From: JACIYW01 sp014359745
GTDB lineage: Bacteria; Pseudomonadota; Alphaproteobacteria; Rhodobacterales; Rhodobacteraceae
Length of the DNA stretch: 64,000 bases
Direction of reading: 5' to 3'
Assembly: GCA_050433985.1 (NCBI GenBank)
Contig: JBNPWE010000007.1
Location: 62,001 to 126,000, forward strand
Under the pieces are notes generated by a model that did no database searches, was not told the DNA's origin, and worked only from the letters and a program-made list of their open reading frames with translations. Positions 17,628 to 25,831 of this stretch are shown piece after piece. The stretch's first letter is position 1, and every line of letters begins with the position of its first letter. The translations under genes and the position numbers were made by a program.

Positions 17628-17689
17628 CCGCCCCCAGGAAGGGCAAAACCGGATGGCGGCGCAAAATGACACTGGAACAGGATAGACCC

Positions 17690-18601
17690 ATGACCAAGGC
17701 ACGGCGCGGCATCCATGCCGCCGCGATTTCTCCCTTTACCGCGGATGGCAGCCTGGATGCGCCGAAACTCATCGCCTATTGCCAGCACCTTCTGGCCGAG
17801 GGTGGTTGCGATGGCGTTGCCCCCACCGGCACCACGGGCGAGGGCACGTCGGTTCCGATGGTGGACCGGCTGGCACTGCCCGCCGCTTTCGCCAAGGCCG
17901 GCATCCCAGCGGATCGGGTGATCTTTGGCACCGGCGCACCGGCGGCCAATGATTGCGTGGCGCTGACCCGTGCGGCGATTGATGCGGGTTACAACAACGT
18001 TCTGGTGCTGCCGCCCTATTACTACAAGAACCCGCCCGATAACGGCATCTTCGCCTATTACGCCAACCTTGTCGAAAAGATCGGCCGCGATGATCTGCGG
18101 GTCTATCTGTATCATTTCCCGCAGATGTCGATGGTGCCGCTGTCGCCCGCGCTCGTGGTGCGGCTGCGCAAGGCCTTTGGCGCGGTTATCGCGGGCCTGA
18201 AGGACAGCAGCGGCGATTTCGCCCAGTCGCGCGCCATTGTCGAGGCGACGGGCGGCGTGGCCAATGATTTCGATGTCTATCCATCGTCTGAATCGATGTT
18301 GTGGGACGGGCTGGCGATCGGCACGGCCGGTGTCATTTCGGGGTCGACGAACGCCTTTGGCGCGCGGGCGCAGACCGCGCTGCGGGCCGACGCGGGTGCT
18401 ATGCGTGACGCGGCCATGGCACGGGTGCGCGAAACCCGCGACATGGCCGGGAAATACCCGCTGATGGCGGCGATGAAACAGATCGAGGCCTGGCGCACAG
18501 GTGACGCAAGCTGGACAAGGATGGCCCCGCCGCTGGTGCCGCTGAGCGCCGAACAGAAATCGAACCTGCGCGCCGATCTTGATGCGCTTGACGCCGCCTG
18601 A
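17690..18601 (+). CDS. DapA-family aldolase/lyase (dihydrodipicolinate synthase-like)
   Basis: 303-residue class I aldolase of the DapA/NAL family. The start at ATG 17690 has an AGGA site 7-8 bp upstream and avoids a long overlap with the P1 peptidase. The Schiff-base lysine is K171 (IAGLKDSSGDF), the catalytic tyrosine is Y141 (VYLYHFPQ), and the pyruvate-binding GTTGE motif is at 47-51. The divergent sequence suggests a catabolic 2-keto-acid lyase rather than the lysine-pathway enzyme. The substrate is not identifiable. Confidence 0.85.
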   Translation: MTKARRGIHAAAISPFTADGSLDAPKLIAYCQHLLAEGGCDGVAPTGTTGEGTSVPMVDRLALPAAFAKAGIPADRVIFGTGAPAANDCVALTRAAIDAGYNNVLVLPPYYYKNPPDNGIFAYYANLVEKIGRDDLRVYLYHFPQMSMVPLSPALVVRLRKAFGAVIAGLKDSSGDFAQSRAIVEATGGVANDFDVYPSSESMLWDGLAIGTAGVISGSTNAFGARAQTALRADAGAMRDAAMARVRETRDMAGKYPLMAAMKQIEAWRTGDASWTRMAPPLVPLSAEQKSNLRADLDALDAA

Positions 18602-18759
18602 CCCCGCCGCCTTTGCCCACGGGCCTGAATGAGGAAACGGATCGCGCGGCGGTCAGCGGCTGCATCGGTTCGGTGCGGGCATCCGGAAACCGACAGGGTG
18701 CCTGTGCGGCACCTGCATATCGCGCCCGTTCGCCTTGCGCGCCGGTAAAGGCACTGAAA

Positions 18760-18785
18760 CCGGCTGACAGGACCGGCTGACAGGA
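18760..18785. repeat. 13-bp tandem duplication
   Basis: CCGGCTGACAGGA occurs twice in direct succession in the 256-bp gap between the DapA-like gene and the convergent sat/cysC gene. The rest of that gap contains no recognisable gene. Confidence 0.9.
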
Positions 18786-18817
18786 ATCGGCTTCAGACGC
18801 GGTAAGCCGCAGGTTCG

Positions 18818-18848
18818 GGTGGGGGCCAAAGCCGTGAAATCCCCCACC
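18818..18848 (-). terminator. Possible hairpin terminator of sat/cysC
   Basis: GGTGGGGG (18818-18825) and CCCCCACC (18841-18848) can pair with a 15-nt loop, 10 bp after the sat/cysC stop codon at 18858. No U-tract follows, so termination efficiency is uncertain. Confidence 0.4.
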
Positions 18849-18857
18849 AAACCCCTG

Positions 18858-20564
18858 TCAGGCGCGGATCAGGCCCATGGCCTCCAGCTTCAGGATGACC
18901 TGATGCGCGCAGTTGTCCACATCGACATTCTCGGTTTCGACCACCAGTTCGGCGTTGGTCGGGGCCTCATACGGGTCGGAAATGCCGGTGAATTCCTTGA
19001 TCTTGCCCTCGCGCGCCAGCTTGTAAAGGCCCTTGCGGTCGCGCCGTTCGCATTCTTCAAGGCTGGTGGCGACATGGACCTCGACGAAGGCGCCGTATTG
19101 CTCGATCATCTCGCGCACCGCGCGCCGGGTCGCGGTGTAGGGCGCGATCGGCGCGCAGATGGCGATGCCGCCGTTCTTGGTGATCTCGGACGCCACATAA
19201 CCGATGCGCTTGATGTTGATGTCGCGGTGTTCCTTGCTGAACCCCAGTTCCGACGACAGGTGTTTGCGCACCACGTCACCATCCAGCAACGTCACCGGCC
19301 GCCCGCCCATTTCCATCAGTTTCACCATCAGCGCGTTGGCAATGGTCGATTTGCCCGACCCAGAAAGCCCGGTGAAGAACACCGTAAACCCTTGCTTGTT
19401 GCGCGCGGGCGAAGTTTTGCGCAACTGTTCCACCACCTCGGGAAAGGAAAACCATTCGGGAATTTCCAGCCCCTCGCGCAGGCGGCGGCGCAATTCGGTG
19501 CCTGAGATATCCAGAACCGTCGTGCCCTCGGGCACCTCATTCGCCGGGTAATACTGTGCCTTTTCCTGCACATAGACCATGTGCTTGAAATCGACCATGG
19601 TCACGCCGATCTCGGCCTCGTGCTGTTTGAAAAGGGTCTGCGCATCATAGGGGCCGTAAAAATCCTTGCCCGCCGAATTCTTGCCCGGCCCGGCGTGGTC
19701 GCGCCCCACGATGAAATGCGTGCAGCCGTGGTTCTTGCGGATCAGCCCGTGCCACACCGCCTCGCGCGGGCCGGCCATGCGCATCGCAAGGTTCAGCAGG
19801 CTCATGGTGGTGGTGGAGGCGGGGTATTTGTCGATCACCGCCTCATAGCAGCGCACACGGGTGAAGTGATCGACATCGCCCGGTTTGGTCATGCCCACAA
19901 CGGGATGGATCAAGAGGTTGGCCTGCGCCTCGCGCGCGGCGCGGAAAGTCAGTTCCTGATGGGCGCGGTGCAGCGGGTTGCGGGTTTGAAAGGCCACGAC
20001 CTTGTTCCAGCCCAGCTTGCGGAAATAGGCGCGCAATTCATTGGGCGTGTCGCGGCGTGCCTTGAAATCGTAATGCACCGGCGGTTGAATGCCGGTGATC
20101 GGGCCGCCCAGATAGACCTCGCCCGCGGTGTTGTGCAGGTAGTTGACGGCAGGGTGGGCCAGATCATCGGCGCCGTAAACGCCCTTGGCCTCGCGCGCTT
20201 TGTTCGGCACCCATTTGTCGGTGATCGACAGGATGGCAAGGATCACCCCCTCGGCATCGCGCAGCGCGATATCCTGCCCCGGTTCAACCGTGTCGGCAAA
20301 GCCGCGCGTCACGTCCAGCGTGATCGGAATCGGCCAAAGCGCGCCATCGGCGGTGCGCATGTTATCCACCACACCGTTGTAATCGGCCTCGGTCTGAAAA
20401 CCCTTCAGGGGATGAAACCCGCCGTTCATCAGTAGTTCCAGATCGCAGGTCTGCCGCGCAGTCAGATCCCAGGACGGCAGGTTCCCCGCCTCGACCTTCA
20501 GCTTTTGCGCTGACTCGTAGGACACATAAAGCTCCGGTACCGGAGCGTGGTTGGTAGGTGACAT
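18858..20564 (-). CDS. Bifunctional sulfate adenylyltransferase / adenylylsulfate kinase
   Basis: Activates sulfate to APS and then phosphorylates it to PAPS for assimilation. 568 residues from ATG 20564, chosen because an AAAGG site lies 8 bp upstream; an ATG two codons earlier is too close to it. ATP-sulfurylase motif QTRNPLHRAH is at 193-202, with the later VGRDHAGPG segment. The C-terminal kinase domain starts near residue 400 with P-loop GLSGSGKST and continues with DGDVVRKHLSSELGFSKEHR. The Sat-CysC fusion is common in Rhodobacterales (family knowledge). No sulfate reductase genes lie nearby. Confidence 0.95.
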   Translation of the reverse strand: MSPTNHAPVPELYVSYESAQKLKVEAGNLPSWDLTARQTCDLELLMNGGFHPLKGFQTEADYNGVVDNMRTADGALWPIPITLDVTRGFADTVEPGQDIALRDAEGVILAILSITDKWVPNKAREAKGVYGADDLAHPAVNYLHNTAGEVYLGGPITGIQPPVHYDFKARRDTPNELRAYFRKLGWNKVVAFQTRNPLHRAHQELTFRAAREAQANLLIHPVVGMTKPGDVDHFTRVRCYEAVIDKYPASTTTMSLLNLAMRMAGPREAVWHGLIRKNHGCTHFIVGRDHAGPGKNSAGKDFYGPYDAQTLFKQHEAEIGVTMVDFKHMVYVQEKAQYYPANEVPEGTTVLDISGTELRRRLREGLEIPEWFSFPEVVEQLRKTSPARNKQGFTVFFTGLSGSGKSTIANALMVKLMEMGGRPVTLLDGDVVRKHLSSELGFSKEHRDINIKRIGYVASEITKNGGIAICAPIAPYTATRRAVREMIEQYGAFVEVHVATSLEECERRDRKGLYKLAREGKIKEFTGISDPYEAPTNAELVVETENVDVDNCAHQVILKLEAMGLIRA

Positions 20565-20622
20565 GAACATTGCCTTTGTGCTGTACGTTGGCCGGGTATG
20601 CGCCCCAAAGCCTGACGCGCGG

Positions 20623-20652
20623 CGTTTAGCGCCTAATTGGGACAAAATTCAA
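20623..20652 (-). promoter_or_regulatory. Putative promoter of sat/cysC
   Basis: On the minus strand TTGAAT (20652-20647), an 18-bp spacer and TAAACG (20628-20623) lie about 60 bp upstream of the sat/cysC start, in a locally AT-richer gap. It is a weak sigma-70-like match with no further support. Confidence 0.3.
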
Positions 20653-20744
20653 GCAAGAGCCGAAAATACCACCCCGAAAGGGCAGAAATGCCACCGCCTG
20701 ACCCCAAAACGGGACGCTGTTTCGAAAAACCGCCCCTTGCAGGA

Positions 20745-21881
20745 TCAGTCAGTGGCCGCCTGCGTAGGTTTGTCGGGCGCAATGTCCAGCAGATGACGGT
20801 TGGCTGCGCGGATGCGGGCGGCAGCATCATCATAGACAAAGGGCAAAAACGCATAGCGTTGGCCACGGGTGACGCGGGAAACGCTGTGCAAAAGCGAACA
20901 AGAGAACACCACCGCCGTGCCCGTCGGCGCCTTGAACGCCTGCGGCCCGTACTCGGGAAAAGCAACCGCCCCGCCGTCGAAATCATCATTGAGGTTGATA
21001 GAAACGGCAAAGCGGCGATGCGCCGTCCCCGAGGTGGTGTTGTCGCGGTGTGGCGCAAAGTGGCCACCATCATCGGCGGCATAGCAGGCCACCAGATAGC
21101 GTTCCATCCGGGTTGCATAGAACTGATGCACCTTGGCTATTTCGGGAACTACCCGGCGCATGATGCGTTCCTGCACCGCGGCGATCAGGGCCGGGTCGGT
21201 GATGTTGACGTCACGCCGCACCTTGTGCCGGGCGTCGTTGACCCGCACGGTGCGCCCGTCGATCTGGCGCATGAAACCAGAGGTTTCGCCGCCTTGCGCA
21301 TCATGGGCCGCAATCAGGCGTTGGCAGAAATCGGCCTCGAAAACGCGGGGAAGGTACAGGATCGGGGCCTGAAGCGGGATGCCGGCAAACCGTTCGGGCG
21401 GGGGCAACCCTTCGAGGCAGGCGAAAACGCGGTTCAGTTCGGCACTGTCGCGGGTCATGGGGAATGTCGCGATGACGCGCATCGTCGGATCAAGCACCAC
21501 CCAGAGGCCCCGGCGCATAGCGTCCTGCGCCGAGTCTTGGGCCGGTTCTCTTGGGGCCGCGCCGTAAAGACGGCTGGCGCTGAGGTCGAAATCCCAGAAA
21601 TATCTGTAGCCGGGAACACGTTCCGTCACCCGCCCTTCGGTCTCGTCGGTGGGGTCGGTGCTGATCCCGAAAAAGCTGGCGAAGCGGTCGTTGAAAAGGT
21701 CGGTGCGCGCCAAGGCGGCGTCAAGGGCTTTTGCGGCGATGGGTTGGGCGGCACTGTGAAAGAAGCACAGGACAAGGTATCTCCCCGCCGCCGTTCCCAG
21801 CACATAGCGGGGGTTCGACGTGGATCGCTGCGCAAATCCGGGGCCGACATCGCCGGGTTCCAATTGTCTGAAGTTGTTCAT
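20745..21881 (-). CDS. 2-oxoglutarate/Fe(II) dioxygenase fused to an N-terminal redoxin-like domain
   Basis: 378 residues from the ATG at 21881 (longer frame trimmed). The C-terminal half is a prolyl-4-hydroxylase-type dioxygenase. The iron ligands are H278 and D280 in APHRDN and H332 in LLHSVSRV, and R342 in RGQRYAFLPF would bind 2-oxoglutarate. The N-terminal 160 residues (LEPGDVGPGFAQRS, RYLVLCFF, RGLWVVLDPTMRVIATFP) look like an AhpC/TSA redoxin fold, but the usual PxxxTxxC peroxidatic motif is not seen. It lies upstream of sat/cysC and downstream of trxB. The substrate is unknown. Confidence 0.82.
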   Translation of the reverse strand: MNNFRQLEPGDVGPGFAQRSTSNPRYVLGTAAGRYLVLCFFHSAAQPIAAKALDAALARTDLFNDRFASFFGISTDPTDETEGRVTERVPGYRYFWDFDLSASRLYGAAPREPAQDSAQDAMRRGLWVVLDPTMRVIATFPMTRDSAELNRVFACLEGLPPPERFAGIPLQAPILYLPRVFEADFCQRLIAAHDAQGGETSGFMRQIDGRTVRVNDARHKVRRDVNITDPALIAAVQERIMRRVVPEIAKVHQFYATRMERYLVACYAADDGGHFAPHRDNTTSGTAHRRFAVSINLNDDFDGGAVAFPEYGPQAFKAPTGTAVVFSCSLLHSVSRVTRGQRYAFLPFVYDDAAARIRAANRHLLDIAPDKPTQAATD

Positions 21882-22002
21882 CTGTTCGTTGCTTGTCCTG
21901 TCCCGTCGTTGCGCAGGATAGACCATATCGAACGCCGGGCCACGGAAAAAACCGCCCTGCCGAACCGATGGCGGCCCAATGCGGCAGGGGGGCGCGCTGG
22001 CG

Positions 22003-22941
22003 TCAGTGTTCGGCCAGAAACCGTTCCGCATCCAGCGCGGCCATGCAGCCCATGCCCGCCGAGGTCACGGCCTGACGATAGACATGATCGGTAAGGTCGC
22101 CGGCGGCAAAGACGCCGGGCACCGAGGTTTCGGTGGAACCGGGTTTGACCTTGACGTAATTGCCGTGGTGCATTTCAACTTGGCCCTGCACCAGTTCCGA
22201 CGCGGGCGCATGGCCGATGGCAACAAAGAATCCCGCGCAAGGGATATCGGTGGTCTTGCCGGTTTTCACATGCCGGGCGCGCACCGCGCTGACGCCGATC
22301 GGGTCGGTTTCACCCAGAACCTCGTCGACGCTGTGATCCCACAGCACCTCTATCTTGGGGTGTTTGAACAGGCGGTCTTGCAGGATCTTTTCGGCGCGCA
22401 GGCTGTCACGGCGGTGGATAAGCGTGACTTTGGTGGCGAAATTGGTCAGGAACAGCGCCTCTTCCACGGCCGTGTTGCCACCGCCGATCACCACCACCTC
22501 TTTGCCACGGTAAAAGAAACCGTCGCAGGTGGCGCAGGCCGATACGCCGAATCCCTTGAATTTTTCCTCGGAAGGCAGGCCAAGCCACCGCGCTTGCGCC
22601 CCGGTCGCAAGGATCACCGCATCGGCGGTATAGGTGGTGCCGGTATCGCCGGTGGCGGTAAAGGGGCGGGCGGAAAGATCCAGCGCGCTGATGTAATCGG
22701 CGATGATCTCTGCCCCCATTTCGCGGGCGTGTTCTTCCATGCGCACCATCAGGTCTGGGCCCTGAACCGATGCATCGCCGGGCCAGTTTTCAACCTCGGT
22801 GGTGATGGTCAACTGCCCGCCGGGCTGAATGCCTTGCACAAGGACGGGTTCCAGCATCGCGCGCGCCCCATAGACGGCAGCGGTGTAACCGGCGGGGCCC
22901 GAACCGATGATAAGAAGGCGGGTGTGACGGGTGGCGGACAT
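22003..22941 (-). CDS. trxB: Thioredoxin-disulfide reductase
   Basis: NADPH-dependent flavoenzyme that reduces thioredoxin in the cytosol. 312 residues with FAD motif IIGSGPAGYTAAVYGARA at the start, redox-active CATC at residues 136-139 (SACATCDGFFYRG), NADPH motif VVIGGGNTAVEEALFL, and the C-terminal FAD motif VFAAGDLTDHVYRQAVTSAG. An AAGGAAA site precedes the ATG. The dioxygenase gene starts 121 bp downstream on the same strand. Confidence 0.97.
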   Translation of the reverse strand: MSATRHTRLLIIGSGPAGYTAAVYGARAMLEPVLVQGIQPGGQLTITTEVENWPGDASVQGPDLMVRMEEHAREMGAEIIADYISALDLSARPFTATGDTGTTYTADAVILATGAQARWLGLPSEEKFKGFGVSACATCDGFFYRGKEVVVIGGGNTAVEEALFLTNFATKVTLIHRRDSLRAEKILQDRLFKHPKIEVLWDHSVDEVLGETDPIGVSAVRARHVKTGKTTDIPCAGFFVAIGHAPASELVQGQVEMHHGNYVKVKPGSTETSVPGVFAAGDLTDHVYRQAVTSAGMGCMAALDAERFLAEH

Positions 22942-23011
22942 GGCATTTCCTTGGGTTGCGACAGTGATTATCGCTTACCCGTTTATGCCCGCCCCCGAAA
23001 GGGGTCAGTGA

Positions 23012-23296
23012 TCAGAACCGCTTGACGGCACTGCTGGCCGCGTCGGCAAAGGCCTTGTAGCTGGTTTCGAACGCCGCGCGCATATCGGCCCATGAGGCCG
23101 CGCTGGCCGTCTGCATCTTTTTCCAATTGGCCTCTGCCTCGGCCTGACGGGTTTTCAGCGCGGCGATCTGTTTGTCGTATTCGGCCTTGGCGCCGGCCTG
23201 CACTTCGGCGGATTTGGCCTGAAGCTTGTCAATCTCGGCGGCCCATTCATCGATCTTTGCCTTCATCTGGTCGGCATAGGCGTTATGGTCGGTCAT
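23012..23296 (-). CDS. Small coiled-coil protein
   Basis: 94 residues from ATG 23296 with a strong AGGAGA site; the longer upstream frame has no such support. Almost all of the protein is predicted helical and charged, with heptad-like spacing (AKIDEWAAEIDKLQAKSAEV, EYDKQIAALKTRQAEAEANW), and it ends KAFADAASSAVKRF. It is phasin-like in character but not a clear family match. No function is recognised. It sits 70 bp upstream of trxB. Confidence 0.75.
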   Translation of the reverse strand: MTDHNAYADQMKAKIDEWAAEIDKLQAKSAEVQAGAKAEYDKQIAALKTRQAEAEANWKKMQTASAASWADMRAAFETSYKAFADAASSAVKRF

Positions 23297-23364
23297 GCTG
23301 TTCTCCTGTGCTGGCGTTAAGCCTAGCAGATTTGCGCGGGATTTCCAAACCCAGACCGCCAGCA

Positions 23365-23988
23365 TCAGCCGCGATGCGGGGCGATCCTGTCGGTGATCAG
23401 GCGAAACGGCGCAAGGGCCACGATCGCCAGCGACAGTTTGACCAGCCAGTCGGCGGTTGCAAGACTTGCCCAAAGCGGCACCACCGGGCCAAGCCCCAGA
23501 AGCGGCAGCGCCTGATGCGCCCAGCCGGTGTCATTGCCCGGTTCCAGAAACGCAAGCGCGGCGGAAAAGGCAATCGAGAAGAACAGCGCCGTATCGACCA
23601 GCGATCCGATGAATGACGACACCAGCGGCGCGCGCCACCAACTGCCCGCGCGCAAGCGGTCAAACAGCGCCACATCCAGCATCTGCGCCACCAGAAACGC
23701 CACACCCGACCCGATCGCGATACGCCAGGTCACCAGCGGGCCATTGGCCCCCTCTATCTGCGTGCCGACGATCGAGGCCAGAACCCCAACCACAAACCCC
23801 GCCAGCACCACACGCCGCGCGGCAGAGGGGCCGTGGATGCGGTTCATCAGATCGGTGACCAGAAAGGCGAATGGATAGGTGAACGCGCCCCATGTCAGCC
23901 ACTGGCCAAACAGGAATTGCACAAGGATGTTCGAGGCCAGCACAATGGCGGCCATGGCAAGAATGCCGGGCAGGTCGGATCGTTGCAT
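23365..23988 (-). CDS. VUT/YhhQ-type queuosine precursor transporter
   Basis: 207-residue membrane protein with about six hydrophobic segments. Family features include WGAFTYPFAFLVTDLMNRIHG near the N-terminus and the middle segment GVAFLVAQMLDVALFDRLR, then SSFIGSLVDTALFFSIAF. Members of this COG1738 group import 7-cyano- or 7-aminomethyl-7-deazaguanine for tRNA queuosine (established for E. coli YhhQ). The start is ATG 23988; a GTG 33 bp upstream is possible. Confidence 0.87.
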   Translation of the reverse strand: MQRSDLPGILAMAAIVLASNILVQFLFGQWLTWGAFTYPFAFLVTDLMNRIHGPSAARRVVLAGFVVGVLASIVGTQIEGANGPLVTWRIAIGSGVAFLVAQMLDVALFDRLRAGSWWRAPLVSSFIGSLVDTALFFSIAFSAALAFLEPGNDTGWAHQALPLLGLGPVVPLWASLATADWLVKLSLAIVALAPFRLITDRIAPHRG

Positions 23989-24050
23989 CGGTTTGTTCCG
24001 TTTTGACAAGGTTGCGGACACTTGGCCCCATCGGGGCAGATCGAGCGCTG

Positions 24051-24965
24051 TTAGCGCGCCACAGCGGGCAACACAAGCCCGTCGCGCAGTTCATATTCGA
24101 CGATCTCGCTGCGCTGCGCGGGAAAGAAGTTGTCATCCGAAATCATCGTCAGCCGCAAATGACCATTCGGCGCGCGCCAAACCGACAGGCCCTCCAGATT
24201 GTCATGTTCGCCGGTGTGCGTGGTCAGCAATATCTGGCCCGTGTCATCGCCGTCCAGCGTGAACCGCCGCACTTGGCTGGCAAAGCCCAGAAATCCACGA
24301 AACCGCCGTTCCAGCAGGTAAAGCGCGCCGTCTGGGCCGATATCGGCCTCGACCGGCAGAAACTTGCCCGAAGCGGGCAGGCTGCGCACCACCGACCATT
24401 GATCACCCGCGAAACGGTAAAGCGGGATGGTGCCATCGGCCAGCGGCGCATCCTCGGGCAGGGCGTAAAGCGCGCCATCCCTGGCTATGGCCAGGGATTC
24501 CAGCCCGCGATTGGGTGGAAAGCGGCGGAAAGACGGATCAACCGGCAAAAGCCGTGGCACGGCGGCAAGGCCTGCGCGGGCCTCGACCCGGCCCTGCCCC
24601 TCGAACGCGATATAGATGGTGCCATCAGGACCAACGGCCAACCCTTCGGAATCGTCCTGGTCGGGGTGCATCGGGCGGCCGCTTGCCGCCAACAGCGGCA
24701 CCATCGGCCCAAGCCGGGCGCCAAGGATGCGCCCGTCACCTGCGCGCCGGATCGTTCCGCGCACCAGCGCCCCCCGGTCGCTGAGCGCGATGAACCCGGT
24801 GCCGTCGGCATCCAGATACAGCCCCGAAAAGCCGCCCACACCCGGCCCCCGCTGGGTCAGCACCGTGCCGCCGACCAGTTCGGCCTGTTGTGCCGGCGTG
24901 ACTCCGCTTGACGGCGCGGCCCATGCCAGCGCCGCAATCAGCGCGATGAAAGGACGGAGGCGCAT
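24051..24965 (-). CDS. Esterase-like activity of phytase (PF13449-type) secreted protein
   Basis: 304 residues from ATG 24965, preceded by AAGGA about 12 bp away. The N-terminal signal peptide is MRLRPFIALIAALAWAAPSSG. The mature protein has beta-propeller-like repeats: GGFSGLYLDADGTGFIALSD, DSEGLAVGPDGTIYIAFEG, LESLAIARDGALYALPE and EADIGPDGALYLLERRF. This is the pattern of the esterase-like-of-phytase domain. It overlaps the end of mepA by 28 bp and is the last gene of an MFS - mepA - esterase operon. The substrate is unknown. Confidence 0.82.
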   Translation of the reverse strand: MRLRPFIALIAALAWAAPSSGVTPAQQAELVGGTVLTQRGPGVGGFSGLYLDADGTGFIALSDRGALVRGTIRRAGDGRILGARLGPMVPLLAASGRPMHPDQDDSEGLAVGPDGTIYIAFEGQGRVEARAGLAAVPRLLPVDPSFRRFPPNRGLESLAIARDGALYALPEDAPLADGTIPLYRFAGDQWSVVRSLPASGKFLPVEADIGPDGALYLLERRFRGFLGFASQVRRFTLDGDDTGQILLTTHTGEHDNLEGLSVWRAPNGHLRLTMISDDNFFPAQRSEIVEYELRDGLVLPAVAR

Positions 24966-25831
24966 TGGCGGGGCAGATCCTTCATGGTGAAATCGCGGGC
25001 GCGGCGGGGGCGGGGGCCGGGGTTGGCAGGTTTTTTGGGCGGGTTGCGCAGGTCGTCCAGATATCCGGTCACCCACCAGTTCAGGCTGGCGTCACAGCCA
25101 TTGCCGCCTTTTGACAATTCGTCAACCGTCGGGGTCTGGCTTTGGCAGGTTTGTGAACCGGGCGGGCATTTCAGGCGCACATGGAAATGTGTGTCATGCC
25201 CGTAAAACGGCCGGATCTTCTGCAACCACGGCGTATCGGCCTTGGTGGCGGTGCTGCACAGCGCGATCTTGGCCACCGGGGTGACAAAGATGCGATCCAC
25301 GCGCGGATCGGCGGCGGCGGCGCGCAACAGGGCGGCATGTGCCGGGGTCCAGGCCCCGGTCACGCGGGTCTGATCGGTGGAGCGGACGGAGACAGAGCTG
25401 ATCCTTTCACGCTCGGCCCGGCTCAGGGCCAGGCTTTTGGGGGGCAGCATCCAGATATCGGCATCCAGCCCGACCTGATGGCTGGCATGGCCCGAGGTCA
25501 TCGGCCCGCCGCGCGGCTGGCTGATGTCGCCAATATAGATGCCCCCCCAACCGATGCGCGCCGCAGTGGCGCCCAGATCGCGCAGATAGTCGATCATCAC
25601 CGGCTGGCCCCAGTTTCGGTTGCGCGACAGGCGCATCACCTGCCATGTCGGGCCGGATTGCGGCATTTCCACCAGCCCCGCCGCGCAGCCCCGCGCATAG
25701 CTGCCGACGGCGGCGGGCGGCTGGGCGGATGGCGCGGCCTTGGCGCCGAACAGCCGGTTTGCCAGCGGTTCGGCCGCCGCCGGGGTGGCAAGCGCCAGAA
25801 CCAGCGATATCAGGACAAGGGGGCGGACCAC
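24938..25831 (-). CDS. mepA: Penicillin-insensitive murein endopeptidase
   Basis: Periplasmic zinc endopeptidase that cuts peptidoglycan cross-links. 297 residues with signal peptide MVRPLVLISLVLALATPAAA. LAS/MepA zinc motifs are present: HASHQVGLDADIW in the first half and GHDTHFHVRLKCPPGS near residue 210. Several cysteines, including CPPGSQTCQ and GNGCDASLNWW, fit the disulfides of MepA. The GTG start has an AAAGG site and lies inside the end of the upstream MFS gene (22-bp overlap), so the genes are probably translationally coupled. Confidence 0.94.
   Translation of the reverse strand: MVRPLVLISLVLALATPAAAEPLANRLFGAKAAPSAQPPAAVGSYARGCAAGLVEMPQSGPTWQVMRLSRNRNWGQPVMIDYLRDLGATAARIGWGGIYIGDISQPRGGPMTSGHASHQVGLDADIWMLPPKSLALSRAERERISSVSVRSTDQTRVTGAWTPAHAALLRAAAADPRVDRIFVTPVAKIALCSTATKADTPWLQKIRPFYGHDTHFHVRLKCPPGSQTCQSQTPTVDELSKGGNGCDASLNWWVTGYLDDLRNPPKKPANPGPRPRRARDFTMKDLPRQCASVLSSR

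Noticed and set aside
18602..18857. Possible small gene between the DapA-like gene and sat/cysC
   Set aside because: Only short frames without ribosome binding sites or family features; the gap contains a 13-bp duplication and a terminator-like hairpin.
20531..20546. Perfect palindrome GCTCCGGTACCGGAGC
   Set aside because: It lies inside the coding start of sat/cysC (around VPELY) and can be explained by codon use; no sign of a regulatory role.
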